From Kingdonia uniflora (lineage: Eukaryota > Streptophyta > Magnoliopsida > Ranunculales > Circaeasteraceae), in NCBI GenBank assembly GCA_014058105.1, contig JACGCM010000310.1, positions 62,001-126,000 on the forward strand: a stretch of DNA of 64,000 nucleotides, in the 5' to 3' direction. How positions within the stretch are numbered: the stretch's first letter is position 1; each line of letters starts with the position of its first letter. This document shows positions 9,420-21,002 of this stretch, in pieces. The notes under the pieces are model-generated. The model was not told where the DNA came from and made no database searches. It was given only the letters and a program-made list of their open reading frames with translations. Both the position numbers and the translations under genes were made by a program.

Positions 9420-11405
9420 ATTCAAGTTAAAACATAAAACTTTTTCTGGAAGTGGTAGAAGTTCGTGTCTAAACAAGCATTATGAAATATTTTGTGCATC
9501 AGACATAATGACCTTTGGGCTTTGCTTCTTATAATTCTGACTTTCTGAGTTGTTGCCTTTGAAATCAACCCCTGAGAGCAGTCAGGATTTTGTTGAGATT
9601 TCAATTTCTTATATATCTTAAGGCATTGCATTCCGCTATGAAACTCTTTGGAGTTCCACATCTTTGAAGGTTGAATACCTTCACAGTAACATTTTTGTAT
9701 CATCCTTTAGAACTCCTTTATATACAGCACCATAACTCTCCATGCCAATCAAGTTAGAAGAAGAAAACCCATTTGTAGCTTTTAAAAGCTCGGAATAAGA
9801 AATCCTTAAATGTCGATGATCTGGAGATGATATAGAAGATGGCGTCTTTCTTGAACTTCATCTTAGGTACACCACAACAAAGAAGCATGCCACTATTATT
9901 AAACCGACATCTACAAGAATCACCAAAATTAAGAGGAAATGAATTTCCATGCTTTTTGGAGGCTAAAATGATGCAAATAGGGAGAAGTAATTCTGGAATA
10001 CCACCACAAAAATTGATGTTCCCGATAACTAAAAATGCACTAACATTTCTAAATACACCTTCTTTAGGAACTCCACCTTTAAGATCGTTGTAAATGATGT
10101 TTAAAGACTAAAAAAATAATCCACCCATATACTTGGGTATCTGACCAGACAAGTTATTGCGTGAAAGATCTAACCCAAGTAATCCTTTCAAATTACTGAA
10201 ACCCGCATGAATATTTCCTTCGAAGTGGTTACCACTTAAGACAAAGTATTCCAGGCTCTCACAATCACCAAGTTCAGCTGAAATTTTTCCAGTCAATTTG
10301 TTGTTCATAAGAAACAACATACCAATATGTTTTAGTTTACCTACTTGTCGGTGTAGTGGTCACTAAAATAATTTTCTGATAAGTCGAGCAATATTGAAAG
10401 AGAGGGTAGAGTAAAAACCTGATCAGGTATAACACCACTGAGGTTATTGTAAGAAAGATTCAGCTCTAGCAAGTTCCTTAACTTTAACAGATTAACAGGT
10501 ATGTTTCCTTGAAAATGGTTGTTGTCTAGAGATAGTGTAATCAGAGAAGTTATACTACTAAGCATAGATGGGATTAGTCCTCATAATTTGTTTTTACCCA
10601 AGAGAAATGCACTCAAATTTAGAAGTCTTCCAATAGAAGTGGGAATACTACATGTGAATAGGCTTTCCTGCAATACCAATATTGTTCAGCCGAGCAGATT
10701 CCTAATTTTTATTGGTATGTTTCCCGATATATAGTTCCTTCCTAACACTAAGAAAGAGAGATGGGTTGAGAGATTGCATACATAGTTTGGCAGGACTCCT
10801 CCAAAATTATTAACCCCTATTTGCAGTAATCTTAAATTTGTACAATTGGTTAGGAAGTTATGAAGCTCAAGTCACCGACTTTCCTACTCCTAAGATTATT
10901 ACCACCTAAGCCAAGCCATTTTAGACTTTGTAGGTCTCCCAAACTACTGGGGACTGGTCAAGAAAATTTATTCAAAGTGAACTGAAGCCTTTCAAGACTA
11001 GAAGTATTGGCTAAAGAAGTGGGAATGAGGCCAGAGAAATGGTTATTTCTAATGCTGAAGCTTCAGAGGTTTAGAAGAGTGAGGCTTGCATCAGGTACAA
11101 TTTTCCCATGCAATTGGTTAGTATTCATAGCAAAAAATTTGAGAGAAGAAAGGTTGTATACTGAGGGAGGAATGGTACTAGGCTCTAAGCTTGTTAGCCG
11201 ACCGAGGTTACTTGGAATACTCCCCACCAACATATTATATGTAAGAGAAAAATATTTTAGCGATAAAAGGTTGTTTAATGAAGAAGGTATTTGTCCCTCG
11301 AAGTTATTGCAGTTGATAGTAAGACTGAGAAGATTCGACAAAGACCTAAGCTGAGGTGGTAAAGTTCTACCAATCTTATTGTAGTCTGTGCAAATTGTTC
11401 GCCTT
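9420..11405 (-). pseudogene. LRR receptor-like kinase relic (EFR / At3g47570-like)
   Basis: The minus strand encodes leucine-rich repeats from about 11405 down to 10108, for example GRTLPPQLRSLSNLLSLTIN, NNFEGQIPSSLNNLLSLKYF, NKFSxPVPSSLGDLQSLKWL and NNLSGQIPKYMGG. The cap region follows with GNINFCGGIPELLLPIC (about 10000-10080). A membrane segment rich in Val/Ile/Phe comes next (about 9850-9920, in a shifted frame). The kinase domain then starts at 9730-9820 with [20 protein letters not shown] and [10 protein letters not shown]. Such proteins sit in the plasma membrane and sense extracellular signals; the EFR-like class is tied to immunity. Stops and frameshifts occur throughout, and the kinase is lost after its first lobe, so it is a truncated pseudogene. 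The nearest relative is judged by motif only. Confidence 0.85.
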
Positions 11406-11782
11406 ATTTGAAGTCAAGTCTTAAGTTTATAAAAGGAGTACTTTTCCAAGCCTTCATTGAATTGAAGTCTTTGTTATAAGGACTAAGTTGATTAGAGTAT
11501 TAGTATCTAGGTTTATACACTCTTCACCTTCATTTCAGCCTCTCATTCTAGGTGACATGTTTAAGAACATCCATTTTTTCATGCTCCTTTTGTTAATTCA
11601 TAATATGGGTATCATCAAATTTCATGGTTTTTTTTTGCTAATGGAACTTAACTTGGCCATAGTGTTTGACTGATGATTGGATGATGTTTTAATTTGTTAC
11701 AGGGCTACGTAAGTACGAATTACTATTACCGGTTCAAGTAAAGAATGCTGCTGCAGGTTTGGTTCCTCACCATTATTATGTC
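11406..11782. other. Spacer between kinase relic and Tekay insertion
   Basis: AT-rich sequence with no recognisable gene. Its last five bases, ATGTC at 11778-11782, are one side of the likely target-site duplication of the next element. Confidence 0.5.
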
Positions 11783-14294
11783 TGTAGTGACCTAGATTTT
11801 TTATATATTTAATTTTATTATTATTATTATTATACATATATTACTATGCATTATGCATCCGCATATTAATGCTAATGCCAGGTATTGTGTTCTTTATTTT
11901 TGTGGTTCAGTGGTTGTTGGGCGGAGGAGGTTGAGTTGTGATTTTAGGAGCCTGTGGCTGGATTGGTCGGGGCGTGTATATTATTTTAGGTTGTTGTGTG
12001 GTGTGTGGTCCGGGGGGATCTTAGGAAGGATTTTTTGGGTTTTTACCAGCTTTTGTTTGAGCGGATCTTCTTGTATTCTGAAGTTTTGAACTGTCCAGTT
12101 TTATTTGAACAAACTTATTTTATCCGAATATGTTTCTTCCTGTCCTGTTTTATTCGAACAAACTTGTTTCTATTCGAACATGTTTCTTCCTATCTTATTT
12201 TGTTCGAACAGAGGTGTATTTTGATGACTTGTTGGGTTTCTTTTCATGTAAATTTTGGCCGTTGATCTTTCCTCGAGATGAGTGTTGGTTATTTGGGCTT
12301 TAATTCCTCTATTTCACTGCAGATCTAAAACTCTCTCTCTCTCTCAAATTGAAATCCTTTCCTCCCTTGCTCCTCCAATGTGATTTGTTGTTGGGTTGAT
12401 CTTTACCACTTCCTTCCGTGAGTAATTTCCCTATTCCTCTTCCTTAATGTTGATTTGATTTCAGTTTTGGTTGAAACCATTGTGATTGTTGGGTTGATTT
12501 TGGGTTTTGTAATTGGGGTATTTGTTGAACTTGTGTTGTTGTGATTATTGTTGATGTTGGGCTGGCTGTGTTGGTTTGATTTTTGGACTGTGGTGTTAAG
12601 GTTGGGTTGTCCTGTTGATTATTAGATTTACGGTTTCTCTTTGGGGTACTAATTTTATCCTGCCGGTATCGTCTTTGTCTTGCATTGGGCGAGTATCCCT
12701 TTCTTGCCAATTTTCTCTACTAGTTTAATCAATGTTAGTTAGAGTGATACGCAATGACAAAAAGGTGCTATGTGATTTAGGTACAGTCTAAATTGAATTC
12801 TTCTGTGTAAGTTGTTAAACACTATGTTAGATGTGGTTAGCTATTCTTTAACTTAGCTATATTGATTGCCTTAGACTTCGAGAATTGGTTAAAAGCAGTT
12901 ACGCTGGTTCTCGTGGGTTCGCCCTTGAACATCACGACGTAATTACCTTTAACTTATTCTAGTAGTTGTTAATTCAGTATTATTTTTCCTACTGTTAGGC
13001 ATGTAGAGTTGTGTTTCCCTTTTGTCTTTTTGGAAGTTACGCATTCGTGTGGTATTCTCGTGGTCTTGTCCTTGAATACTGTGTTTTAGTCTTTTAAAGA
13101 CTGATATTGTTTAGATGTTGTGATGGGTAGTCACTGTCTATCTATGCTAGGGCTGTTTACTAATCTCTCAGGCAGGTGGCTATCCTATGTGTGCTGGACG
13201 TGTTGGCGGCAGTTGTGTTTTGATCCTAGGGATCTGTTTGCATCTGTAGATTTTAACTCTTTTAACTTAATGAGGTCGGATACATAAAATAGCTCTACAT
13301 CGGCAAACCCTTGATAGGACCTAGGATTCTTATATGGGGTTAAAATAGTAGGTGAGTTTGGGACAGGTACTATCATGCCTTCATACCCATTCGAGAGTGT
13401 GAGATGGTATGAGACAGTTTTCCTTTGGTACTCATCTTATCCTCCGTGAGCTTGAAATTCCTTGGAATTAAAAATAAAGTTCAGACGTTGGCTTCGTGGG
13501 TTAAAAAACCCGGAACACTCCGAACAATTGATATATCCTTTGCGAGGTCGAGCTTGACAAAATTTGTACCCCTTGTATCAAAATTAAGATCTCTTAAGGT
13601 AATCTTGCATTAGCGGTTGATCAACCAATAAAGATATATATATATATATATATTTATTTATAGGCTCTAGTTTATTAGTTTTATACATCATGAAACATCC
13701 AGTATTAGGACAATTCTAGAATCATATCATTTCATATCATATCATCACATCATCGCATTACATCATTATATCTCTTTTTCTCTTCTCTTAGAAATTCCTC
13801 TTACTTTATCTTTCACTTATATTACTGTGCTTGAAACATCCCTTATCCCATTCACCTCTTCCTCTTTCTCTGCACCAGTTTTATTAGTAGGTTGTTTAGC
13901 TTTGATGGGTATTAGTGAGCTGTGGTTTGCTCACTCTCGTTTTGTCACCATTTCAGAGGTAGAGTAGTTGCTAGTTTTGCTGAGGGCTTCAGCTAAGTTG
14001 GAGCCAGTTTTGCAGCTGCAAATCTGTCATTGTTATAGTATTCTTGTACGAGATCTTAGCTTTTGTCGCTGTACATTATCGAGATATTGTATTTATATTT
14101 TCAGTTTGTTATTAATATCTTTTGCTTACGCTTTATTCTTCTTTTCACTCTGATGATATTGCTATAGTGAATGACTGAGCAATTTCCAATTAGCATGGTT
14201 ATTCGTGGTGGCGAATCTTTGGATTCCCTGACCTGTACACCCTGGATGTCATTATTTTAAACATGCTTTAACTTTTGGAATTTGGGGAGTGACA
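11783..14294 (+). repeat. 5-prime LTR of Tekay copy 1
   Basis: 2512 bp, starting TGTAGTGACC and ending AGTGACA directly before the primer site. The same sequence recurs at 19156-21640. It holds a TTA run near 11810-11835, a 49-bp repeat with TTCGAA cores at 12095-12215, a CT run near 12330 and a TA run near 13633-13652. No coding content is apparent. The open frames inside are low-complexity shadows. Confidence 0.92.
12095..12215. repeat. 49-bp repeat with TTCGAA cores inside the LTR
   Basis: ttatttgaac at 12101 recurs as ttattcgaac at 12150, with a third partial unit near 12198 (tgttcgaacag). Units carry paired words such as attcgaacaaac and attcgaacatg. The 3-prime LTR (around 19480-19565) has one unit less, so the two LTRs differ by a repeat loss or gain since insertion. 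Confidence 0.7.
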
Positions 14295-14298
14295 AACT

Positions 14299-14312
14299 TG
14301 GTATCAGTGTTG
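14299..14312 (+). other. Primer-binding site of Tekay copy 1
   Basis: TGGTATCAGTGTTG lies four bases behind the LTR end. TGGTATCAGAGC is the start complementary to initiator methionine tRNA and usual for Tekay. One base differs at the ninth position. Confidence 0.8.
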
Positions 14313-14467
14313 TAGGTTAATTCCTATCTATTTTCTTGCAATCATATGATGAGTTGTTTTCTAGATGGAGCTAGGTCGATTCCTTTTCGGTTTTACGTAT
14401 TTTATCGTATTCCTTCTGTTACCTATATTTCCTCCCTTACTGAGATGTGTGCCTTTTGTTCGTATAG

Positions 14468-15598
14468 ATGGCTAGAAGTAGTAGTGGCAGAGGGCGCACT
14501 ATAGGTCATGGCCGTGGAGGCACTCGTGGTGGTGCACTTACTGACGGGCCAACGCTAAGTCAGGAGAGTTTGGGATCCATTCCAATTGTTCAGGATGAGC
14601 AGATAGTTTCAGAGGCTGGGGTTGATGTGGGAACAGTACCAGAAGACCAGATTCATCTGGATAGTCCTCTAACTCCATTGGTTCCAGAGCAGCCTGGTAT
14701 TTTTCCTATTTAAGTTGTTCCCGGTGTTTCAGCGGATATGAAGTAGTTTATGGAGGGTTTCACCGCCTATTTCCAACAGGCCAGGAGCCCAGTGGTCAGA
14801 GAGTACAGTTATCTCGAGAAGCTACAGAAGTATAAATATCCAACTTTTTCTGGTACGACAGCTCCATCTGAGGCAGAGATATGGTTCAAGTCCATTGAGA
14901 AGACTCTGAACGCGATAAAGTGTCCGGATGATCAGTGGGTGATGCTTGTAACTTATCTTTTACTGGGTGAGGCAGATTACTGGTGGGATACATCCAAGAG
15001 GACTATTGTAGAGATTCCGGTACTTATGGCATCTTTTCAGGATCAGTTCTTTGAGCAGTATTCCCCGTAGAGTTATAGGGACGCGTGTATCTCAGAGTTC
15101 TACATGCTTGAGCAGGGTGATATGAGTATTTTTAGGTACGATCAGCGATTCAACAAACTCTCTCGATATATTCCGTTTATTATTCAGGGTGAGGAGCAGT
15201 GCAAGATGAAATTTTTAAAGGGCCTTCGTCCATTCTTTAGGAAGTTTTTGATTGCTTATGGTGTTAGTTCGTATAGAGAAGTTTTGTCCAAAGATTTAGA
15301 GATAGAGCAGAACGATGTTGAGGATCGCAAGTCCAAGGACTTGAGGAACTCAGTGAGACAGGATCAGAGACCCGATAAGGGGAAAGCAGTTCAGATTCAG
15401 TATGAGAACTTGGGTTTGAAGATACAGAAGTTCAGTATTACCGAGGGTGCACCAGCTAAAGTTATGGGAGGACAACTTGCTTTTGGCATGTGCTGGAACT
15501 GCAGGGAGGAAGGGCACTCTAAGAGTTTTTGTCCTAAGATAGACAGATATCCACAACCATTACGACAGTTTCAGGTTCCCGTTCGTCACCAGCCGTGA
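14468..15598 (+). pseudogene. gag of Tekay copy 1
   Basis: ATG at 14468 opens a Gly/Arg-rich start (MARSSSGRGR). The capsid-like core follows (KLQKYKYPTFSGTTAPSEAE, WWDTSKR, YDQRFNKLSRYIPFI, MKFLKGLRPFFRKFLIAYG), then an intact zinc knuckle CWNCREEGHSKSFC at 15491-15532 (CCHC). In-frame stops interrupt at 14711 (TAA), 14744 (TAG) and 15068 (TAG), but the frame resumes each time, so the decay is mainly by point changes. Gag packages the RNA in particles. The stop at 15068 is also present in copy 2. Confidence 0.88.
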
Positions 15599-15659
15599 CC
15601 ATAACAGATTTGGCAGTTTCAGTAGAGATAGTTTTAGGGTCCACAGGGTAGGCAGATTG

Positions 15660-16300
15660 TTCTAGGCTCTCCGGGTGGATAGAGGTAGCAGTATCCAACT
15701 CAGCAGTATGGCCAGGGTCAGGGCCATGGGCAGAGCAAGATGTATGCAGTTGGGAGGCGAGGTGCTCATGTCGCTCGACCTGTGGTGGAAGATACGATTC
15801 ATATTTCTTATACTCCCGTTAGAGTTCTTTTTGATTCAGGTGCATCGCATTAATTCATATCATATATGTTTCTTTGTTTTATTGATTTTGAGTCTTCTTT
15901 ATTGCTAGATAAGATTTATGTGGGTACACCGCTCGATACTTTGGTATCTATTTCTCGTATTTGTAGAGATTGCCCGATAGTTGTTTGTGGCCGTATCCTT
16001 TCAGCAGACTTGTTAGTACTACCGATGCAGGAGTTTAACATTATCCTAGGTATGGATTGGTTGTCGACGCATCGAGTTACTTTAGACTATTTTGAACTGT
16101 CGGCTACTTTTAGTATCCATGGGGAGAAGCGGTTCGTGTTTGCTAGCTTGAAGCCTGCGCGGTCAGGGGACGGCTTATTTGTATTCTTAGAGTTAGAGTC
16201 CTCTAGTGTCGATGTTAGTTCTATTCCGGTTGCGTATGACTTTTCAAATGTCTTCCAGAAGATACCTGGCTTGCCGCCGGCGAGAAAGATTGATTTTGGT
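15660..16300 (+). pseudogene. Protease of Tekay copy 1
   Basis: The active site reads VLFDSGAS with the catalytic Asp at 15833-15835, followed by a stop in the next codons. It continues as [20 protein letters not shown] and [18 protein letters not shown], the usual gypsy aspartic protease with the ILGMDWL block. It would cut the polyprotein. A stop behind the active site and frame changes prevent this. Confidence 0.8.
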
Positions 16301-17200
16301 ATAGATCTTTTACCTGGTACAACTCCGATTTTGAAGGCTCCATATCGTATGGCACCAGTTGAGCTAAAGGAATTATATGATCAGATATCTGAGTTGATGG
16401 ATCAGAAGTTTATCCGGCTGAGTACTTCACCGTGGGGCACTCCAGTGTTGTTTGCTAAGAAGAAGGACGGGTCTATGCGTCTTTGTATTGACTATCACGA
16501 GTTGAACAAAGTCACGATCAAGAATAAGTATCCCTTACCTAGGATCGGGGACTTGTTTGACCAGCTTCGAGGAGCGCAGTTCTTTTCGAAGATTGATCTC
16601 ATATCGGGTTACCATCAGCTGAGGATCAAGAAGGAGAATATTTCTAAGATGGCATTCCGGACACTATATGGGCATTACGAGTTTTAGGCTATCCCATTTG
16701 GATGGACGAATGCTCCTGCAGCTTTTATGGATTTGATGAATAGAGTTTATCATTCTTATCTAGACCGATTCGTTATTATGTTTGTGGATGACATTCTCAT
16801 TTATTCGAAGACCAAGGCCGAGCATGAGGAACACTAGATGATTGTATTACAGACCTTGAGGGAGAACGAGTTGGTTGCTAAATTTGAAAAGTGTGATTTT
16901 TGGCAGAAGGTGGTGAAATTTAAAGGGCACGTTGTATCCAAGGATGGCATTGCAGTAGATCCTTCTAAGGTTGAGGCCATTACAGATTGGGTTTAGCCGA
17001 CTAATATTACAGAGATACGCAATTTTCTGGGTTTAGCTGGGTATTATTGTAGATTCATCGATGGATTTTTTCGGATTGTAGCTCCATTGACTTGTTTGAC
17101 ATAGAAGGATGTTAGATTTGTTTGGGATGACAAGTGTGATTTGGTATTCGCAGAGTTGAAGAAGAGGTTGACTACAGCTCTAGTTCTTATTGTTCCTTCC
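16300..17200 (+). pseudogene. Reverse transcriptase of Tekay copy 1
   Basis: [20 protein letters not shown] leads into [20 protein letters not shown], the [15 protein letters not shown] block, [15 protein letters not shown] and the intact catalytic box [10 protein letters not shown] near 16780-16820. The domain is long enough for a full RT. Premature stops stand at 16685, 16837, 16996 and 17103. The catalytic Asp pair is preserved, so the copy died by nonsense changes rather than active-site loss. Confidence 0.9.
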
Positions 17201-17570
17201 AGTGGGTAGAAATATATGGTTTACAGCGATGCGTCACTCAGTGGACTTGGTTGTGTATTAATGCAGGAAGGAAAGGATATTGCTTATGCTTCTAGACAAC
17301 TTAAGGTGTACGAGAGGAACTATCCTACTCATGACCTTGAGTTAGCAACTGTGGTATTTGCTTTAAAGATTTGGCGACATTATCTTTACGGGGAGAGGTT
17401 TGAGTTCTTTTCGGATCATAAGAGTTTGAGATACCTTTTCTCTCAGAAGGAGTTGAATATGAGGTAACGTAGATGGATGGAGTTCCTGAAAGATTATGAT
17501 GTTGACTTACAGTATCACCAAGGGATGGCAAATGTGGTGGCTGACGCTTTGAGCCACTTGCCTAGGGGAT
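17200..17570 (+). pseudogene. RNase H of Tekay copy 1
   Basis: [40 protein letters not shown] and [20 protein letters not shown] are followed by TAA at 17465-17467, where copy 2 has CAA. It resumes with [19 protein letters not shown] and [10 protein letters not shown]. All blocks of the gypsy RNase H are present in order. It would remove the RNA strand during cDNA synthesis. Confidence 0.88.
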
Positions 17571-18870
17571 TTCTTGCTCGTCTTAGGATTCGTGAATGGT
17601 TGTTACTTCACGATATAGCAGATTCGGGGCTAAGTTTGTTTCCACAGGGTACCAGTGGTTTTATTACTAATTTGAGAGTTCAACCGTCTTTGATTTCTTA
17701 GATTGTGGAAGCTCAGAAGTAGGATGCAAAGTTACAGTCTTGGGCTTCAAATGATAGCAGACCCGATTGGACAGTTAGTTCAGATAGTAGTATCAGATAC
17801 AATGGGATATTATGCATGCCAGATTCAGAGGTATTGAAGCGTGAGATTATGAGTGAGGCTTACGGCTCTAGGTATACTATTCATCTAGGCAGTACAAAGA
17901 TGTATCAGAACTTGAAGATGCATTATTGGTGGGACAATATGAAGCGAGAGATAGCTGAGTTCATTTCCAAGTATCTTACATATCAGCAGGTGAAAGCCGA
18001 GTACCAGAAACCAGCAGGGAAACTCAAGCCTCTACATATTCTAGAGTGGAAGTGGGAACATGTGATTTTGAATTTTATTTCGGGATTACCGAGGCCGAAG
18101 AGAAATCATGATTTGATTTGGGTAATTGTTGACCGATTGACCAAGTCAGCTCATTTTATTCTCCTTCATAAGACTTTGACCCTTGTGGAGTTGAGCAGGT
18201 TGTAGATGATAGAGATAGTATGGTTGCATAGAGTACCCGTGTCTATAGTGTCTGATCGAGATGCTAGGTTTACCGACAGATTTTGGAAGAGTTTTTAGCA
18301 AGCTATGGATACTAGATTACATTTTAGCACAGCGTTTCATCCCCAGACTGATGGTCAGACAGAGTGAGTTAACCAGATTCTTGAGGACATGCTTCGGGCT
18401 TGTGTGTTGGACTTCAAGGGCAGTTGGGATGAGTATTTGCAGTGGGTAGAGTTTGCATATAATAACAGCTTCCAGTCGAGCATTAGGATGGCACCTTATG
18501 AGGCTTTCTATGGTAGACCGTGTAGATCACCGTTGAGTTGGGCAGAGGTTGGTGAGCAGAGTTTACTGGGGCCATATTTCGTTTGTGAGACCACAGAGGC
18601 TATTTCTATTATTATAGATCCGTTACATATAACACAGAGTCGACAAAAGAGCTATGCAGACATTCGCAGGAGACCGTTAAAGTTTGAGATTGGTGATCAC
18701 GTTTTACTAAAGGTTTCTCCGATGAAGGGTGTGATGCGTTTCAGTAAGAAGGGGAAGTTGGTTCCGAGATTCATCAGACCTTTTGAGATACTTGCTAGAG
18801 TTGGAGAGTTGGCTTACCGTTTGACATTACTTCCGCAGCTAGATAGAATTCACGTGTATTTCATGCTTCT
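17570..18870 (+). pseudogene. Integrase of Tekay copy 1
   Basis: Order seen: HLGSTKMYQNLKMHYWWDNM (zinc-finger part), LPRPKRNHDLIWVIVDRLTK with SAHFI (core start), [15 protein letters not shown] (second Asp region), FHPQTDGQTE, FAYNNSFQSSIRMAPYEAFY and GRPCRSPLSWAEVGE, then the LLKVSPMKGVMRFSKKGKL segment. Stops include TAG near 18205 and 18298 and TGA at 18365-18367 (CGA in copy 2). It is a full-length but dead integrase of the Tekay type. Confidence 0.9.
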
Positions 18871-19110
18871 ATGGTTAGGAAGTATGAGCGGGATCCTACT
18901 CATGTGATTGATTGGGAGCCCCTAGAGGTTCAGGAAGATGCCTCGTATGTAGAGTATCCGGTGTGTATTCTGAACCACGAGGATAAGGTTCTGTGTAGCA
19001 AAGTTATTTCTTTCGTGAAGGTGCAGTGGAGTCACCATGGACTTAGCGAGGTTTCTTGGGAGTTAGAGGCGGATGTGAGAGATCGTTATCTGCACTTGTT
19101 CTTTGGTTAA
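18871..19110 (+). pseudogene. Chromodomain tail of Tekay integrase, copy 1
   Basis: Behind the integrase, VRKYERDPTHVIDWEPLEV leads to PVCILNHEDKVLCSKVISFV, KVQWSHHG and EVSWELEADVRDRYLHLF. This is the chromodomain form of Tekay/Del elements, thought to bind histone marks and steer insertion into heterochromatin. The frame from 18871 to the stop at 19108-19110 is open, so this is one of the best-kept parts of the element. Confidence 0.85.
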
Positions 19111-19141
19111 GGTATGTTATATTTCAGGGCAAAATTTCTTT

Positions 19142-19155
19142 TTAGGAGGGTAGAT
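19142..19155 (+). other. Polypurine tract of Tekay copy 1
   Basis: ttaggagggtagat stands directly before the LTR start TGTAG at 19156, the place where plus-strand DNA priming begins. AGGAGGG is a typical short purine run. Confidence 0.65.
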
Positions 19156-20967
19156 TGTAGTGACCCGAATTTTTTTCATTCTATTATTATTATTACTATT
19201 ATTATACATATATTATAATGTATTATGCATCCTTATATTATTACTATTTTCAGGTATTGTGTTCTTCATTTCTGTGGTTCAGTGGTTGTTGGGCGGAGGA
19301 GGTTGAGTTGTGATTTTAGGAGCCTGTGGATGGATTTGTGGGGGCGTGTATGTTGTTTTAGGTTGGTGTGTGGTGTGTGACGTGTGCTCCGGAGGGATCT
19401 TAGGAAGGATTTTTTAGGTTTTTACCAGTTTTTGTTTGAGCGGATCTTCTTGTATTTTGGAGTTTTGAACTGTCCAGTTTTATTCGAACAAACTTGTTTC
19501 TGTTCGAACATGTATCTTCCTATCTTATTTTGTTCGAACAAAAATATATTCTGTTCAAACAGAGTATTTTGATGACCTGTTGGGTTTCTTTTATTGTTAT
19601 TCTTGGCGACTGATCTTTCCTCGTGATGAGTGTTGGTTATTTAGGTTTTAATTCCCCCATATCACCTCAGATCTAAAACTCTCTCTCAAATTAAAATCCT
19701 CTCCTCTCTTGCTTCTCCTTTATGATTTGCTGTTGGTTTGATCTTCACCACTTCCTTCAGTAAGTAATTTCCCTATTCCTTTTCCTTATTGTCAATTTGA
19801 TTTCAGCTTTGGTTGAAACCTTTGTGATTGCTGGGTTAATTTAGGGTTTTACAATTGGGGTATTTGCTGAACTTGTAAAGTTGTGATTACTGTAGGTGTT
19901 GGGTAGGTTGTGTTGTTTTGATTGCTGGACTGTGGTGTTGAGGTTAGGTTGTCCTGTTGATTATTGGATTTGCGGTTTCTCTTTGGGGTACTGATTTGAT
20001 CCTGTCGGGTTCGTCTTTGTCTTGCATCGGGTGAGTGTCCCTTCCTTACCAATTTTCTCTACTAGTTTAATCAGTGTTAGTTAGAATGATACGCATTGAC
20101 AGAGAGGTGTTACTTTAGTTATAGTCTAAATTGAATTCTTCTTTATAAGTTGTTACAACACTATGTTAGATGGGGTTAGCTATTCTTTAACTTAGCTATA
20201 TTGATTGCCTTGGACTTCGAGAATTGGTTAAAAGCAGTTACGCTGGTTCTTGTGGCCTTGTCTTTGAACATTATGGCAAAATTACCTTTAACTTATTCTA
20301 GTAGTTGTTAATTCAGTATTATTTTTCCAATTATTAGGCATGTAGAGTTGTATTTTTCTTTTGTCTTTTTGGAAGTTGCGCATTCGTGTGGTATTCTCGT
20401 AGCCTTGTCCTTGAATACTGTATTTTAGTCCTTTAGAGACTGATGTTGTTTAGATGTTGCGAGGGTAGTTACTATCAATCTATGTTATGGTTGTTTACCA
20501 TTCTCTCAGGCAGGTGGTTATCCTATGTGTGCTAGCCGTGTTGGCGGCCGTTGTATTTTAATCCTTGGGATCTGTTTATATCTGTAGATTTTAACTCTTT
20601 TAACTTAATGAGGTCGAATACATAAAATAGCTCTACATCGACTAACCCTCCATAGGATCTAGGATTCCAATACCGGGTTAAAATAGTAGATGAGTTTAGG
20701 ACAGGTACTATCATGCCTTCGTACCCATTTGGGAGTATGGGATGGTATGAGACAGTTTTCCTTTGGAACCTATCTTATCCTCCGTGAGGTTGAAATTCCT
20801 TGGAATTAAAAATAAAGTTTGGACGTTGGCTCCGTGGGTTGAAAAGCTCGGAACACTCCGATCAAGTGATATATCCTTAGCGTGGTCGAGCTTGTCAAAA
20901 ATCGTACCCCTTCTATCCAAATTAAGATCTCTTAAGGTAATTTTGCGCTAGCGGTTGATCTACCAAT

Positions 20968-21002
<35 letters not shown>

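Noticed and set aside
12444..12710. Minus-strand ORF in the Tekay LTR, repeated at 19849-20052
   Set aside because: Low-complexity Gln/Asn/Thr-rich translation of a T/G-rich LTR segment. It appears in both LTRs only because the LTRs are copies.
13185..13376. Small ORFs repeated in both Tekay LTRs (13185-13376 and 20532-20714, 13425-13613 and 20763-20951)
   Set aside because: They are duplicated only as part of the LTR. They have no family similarity that I recognise, and the frame lengths are what chance gives.
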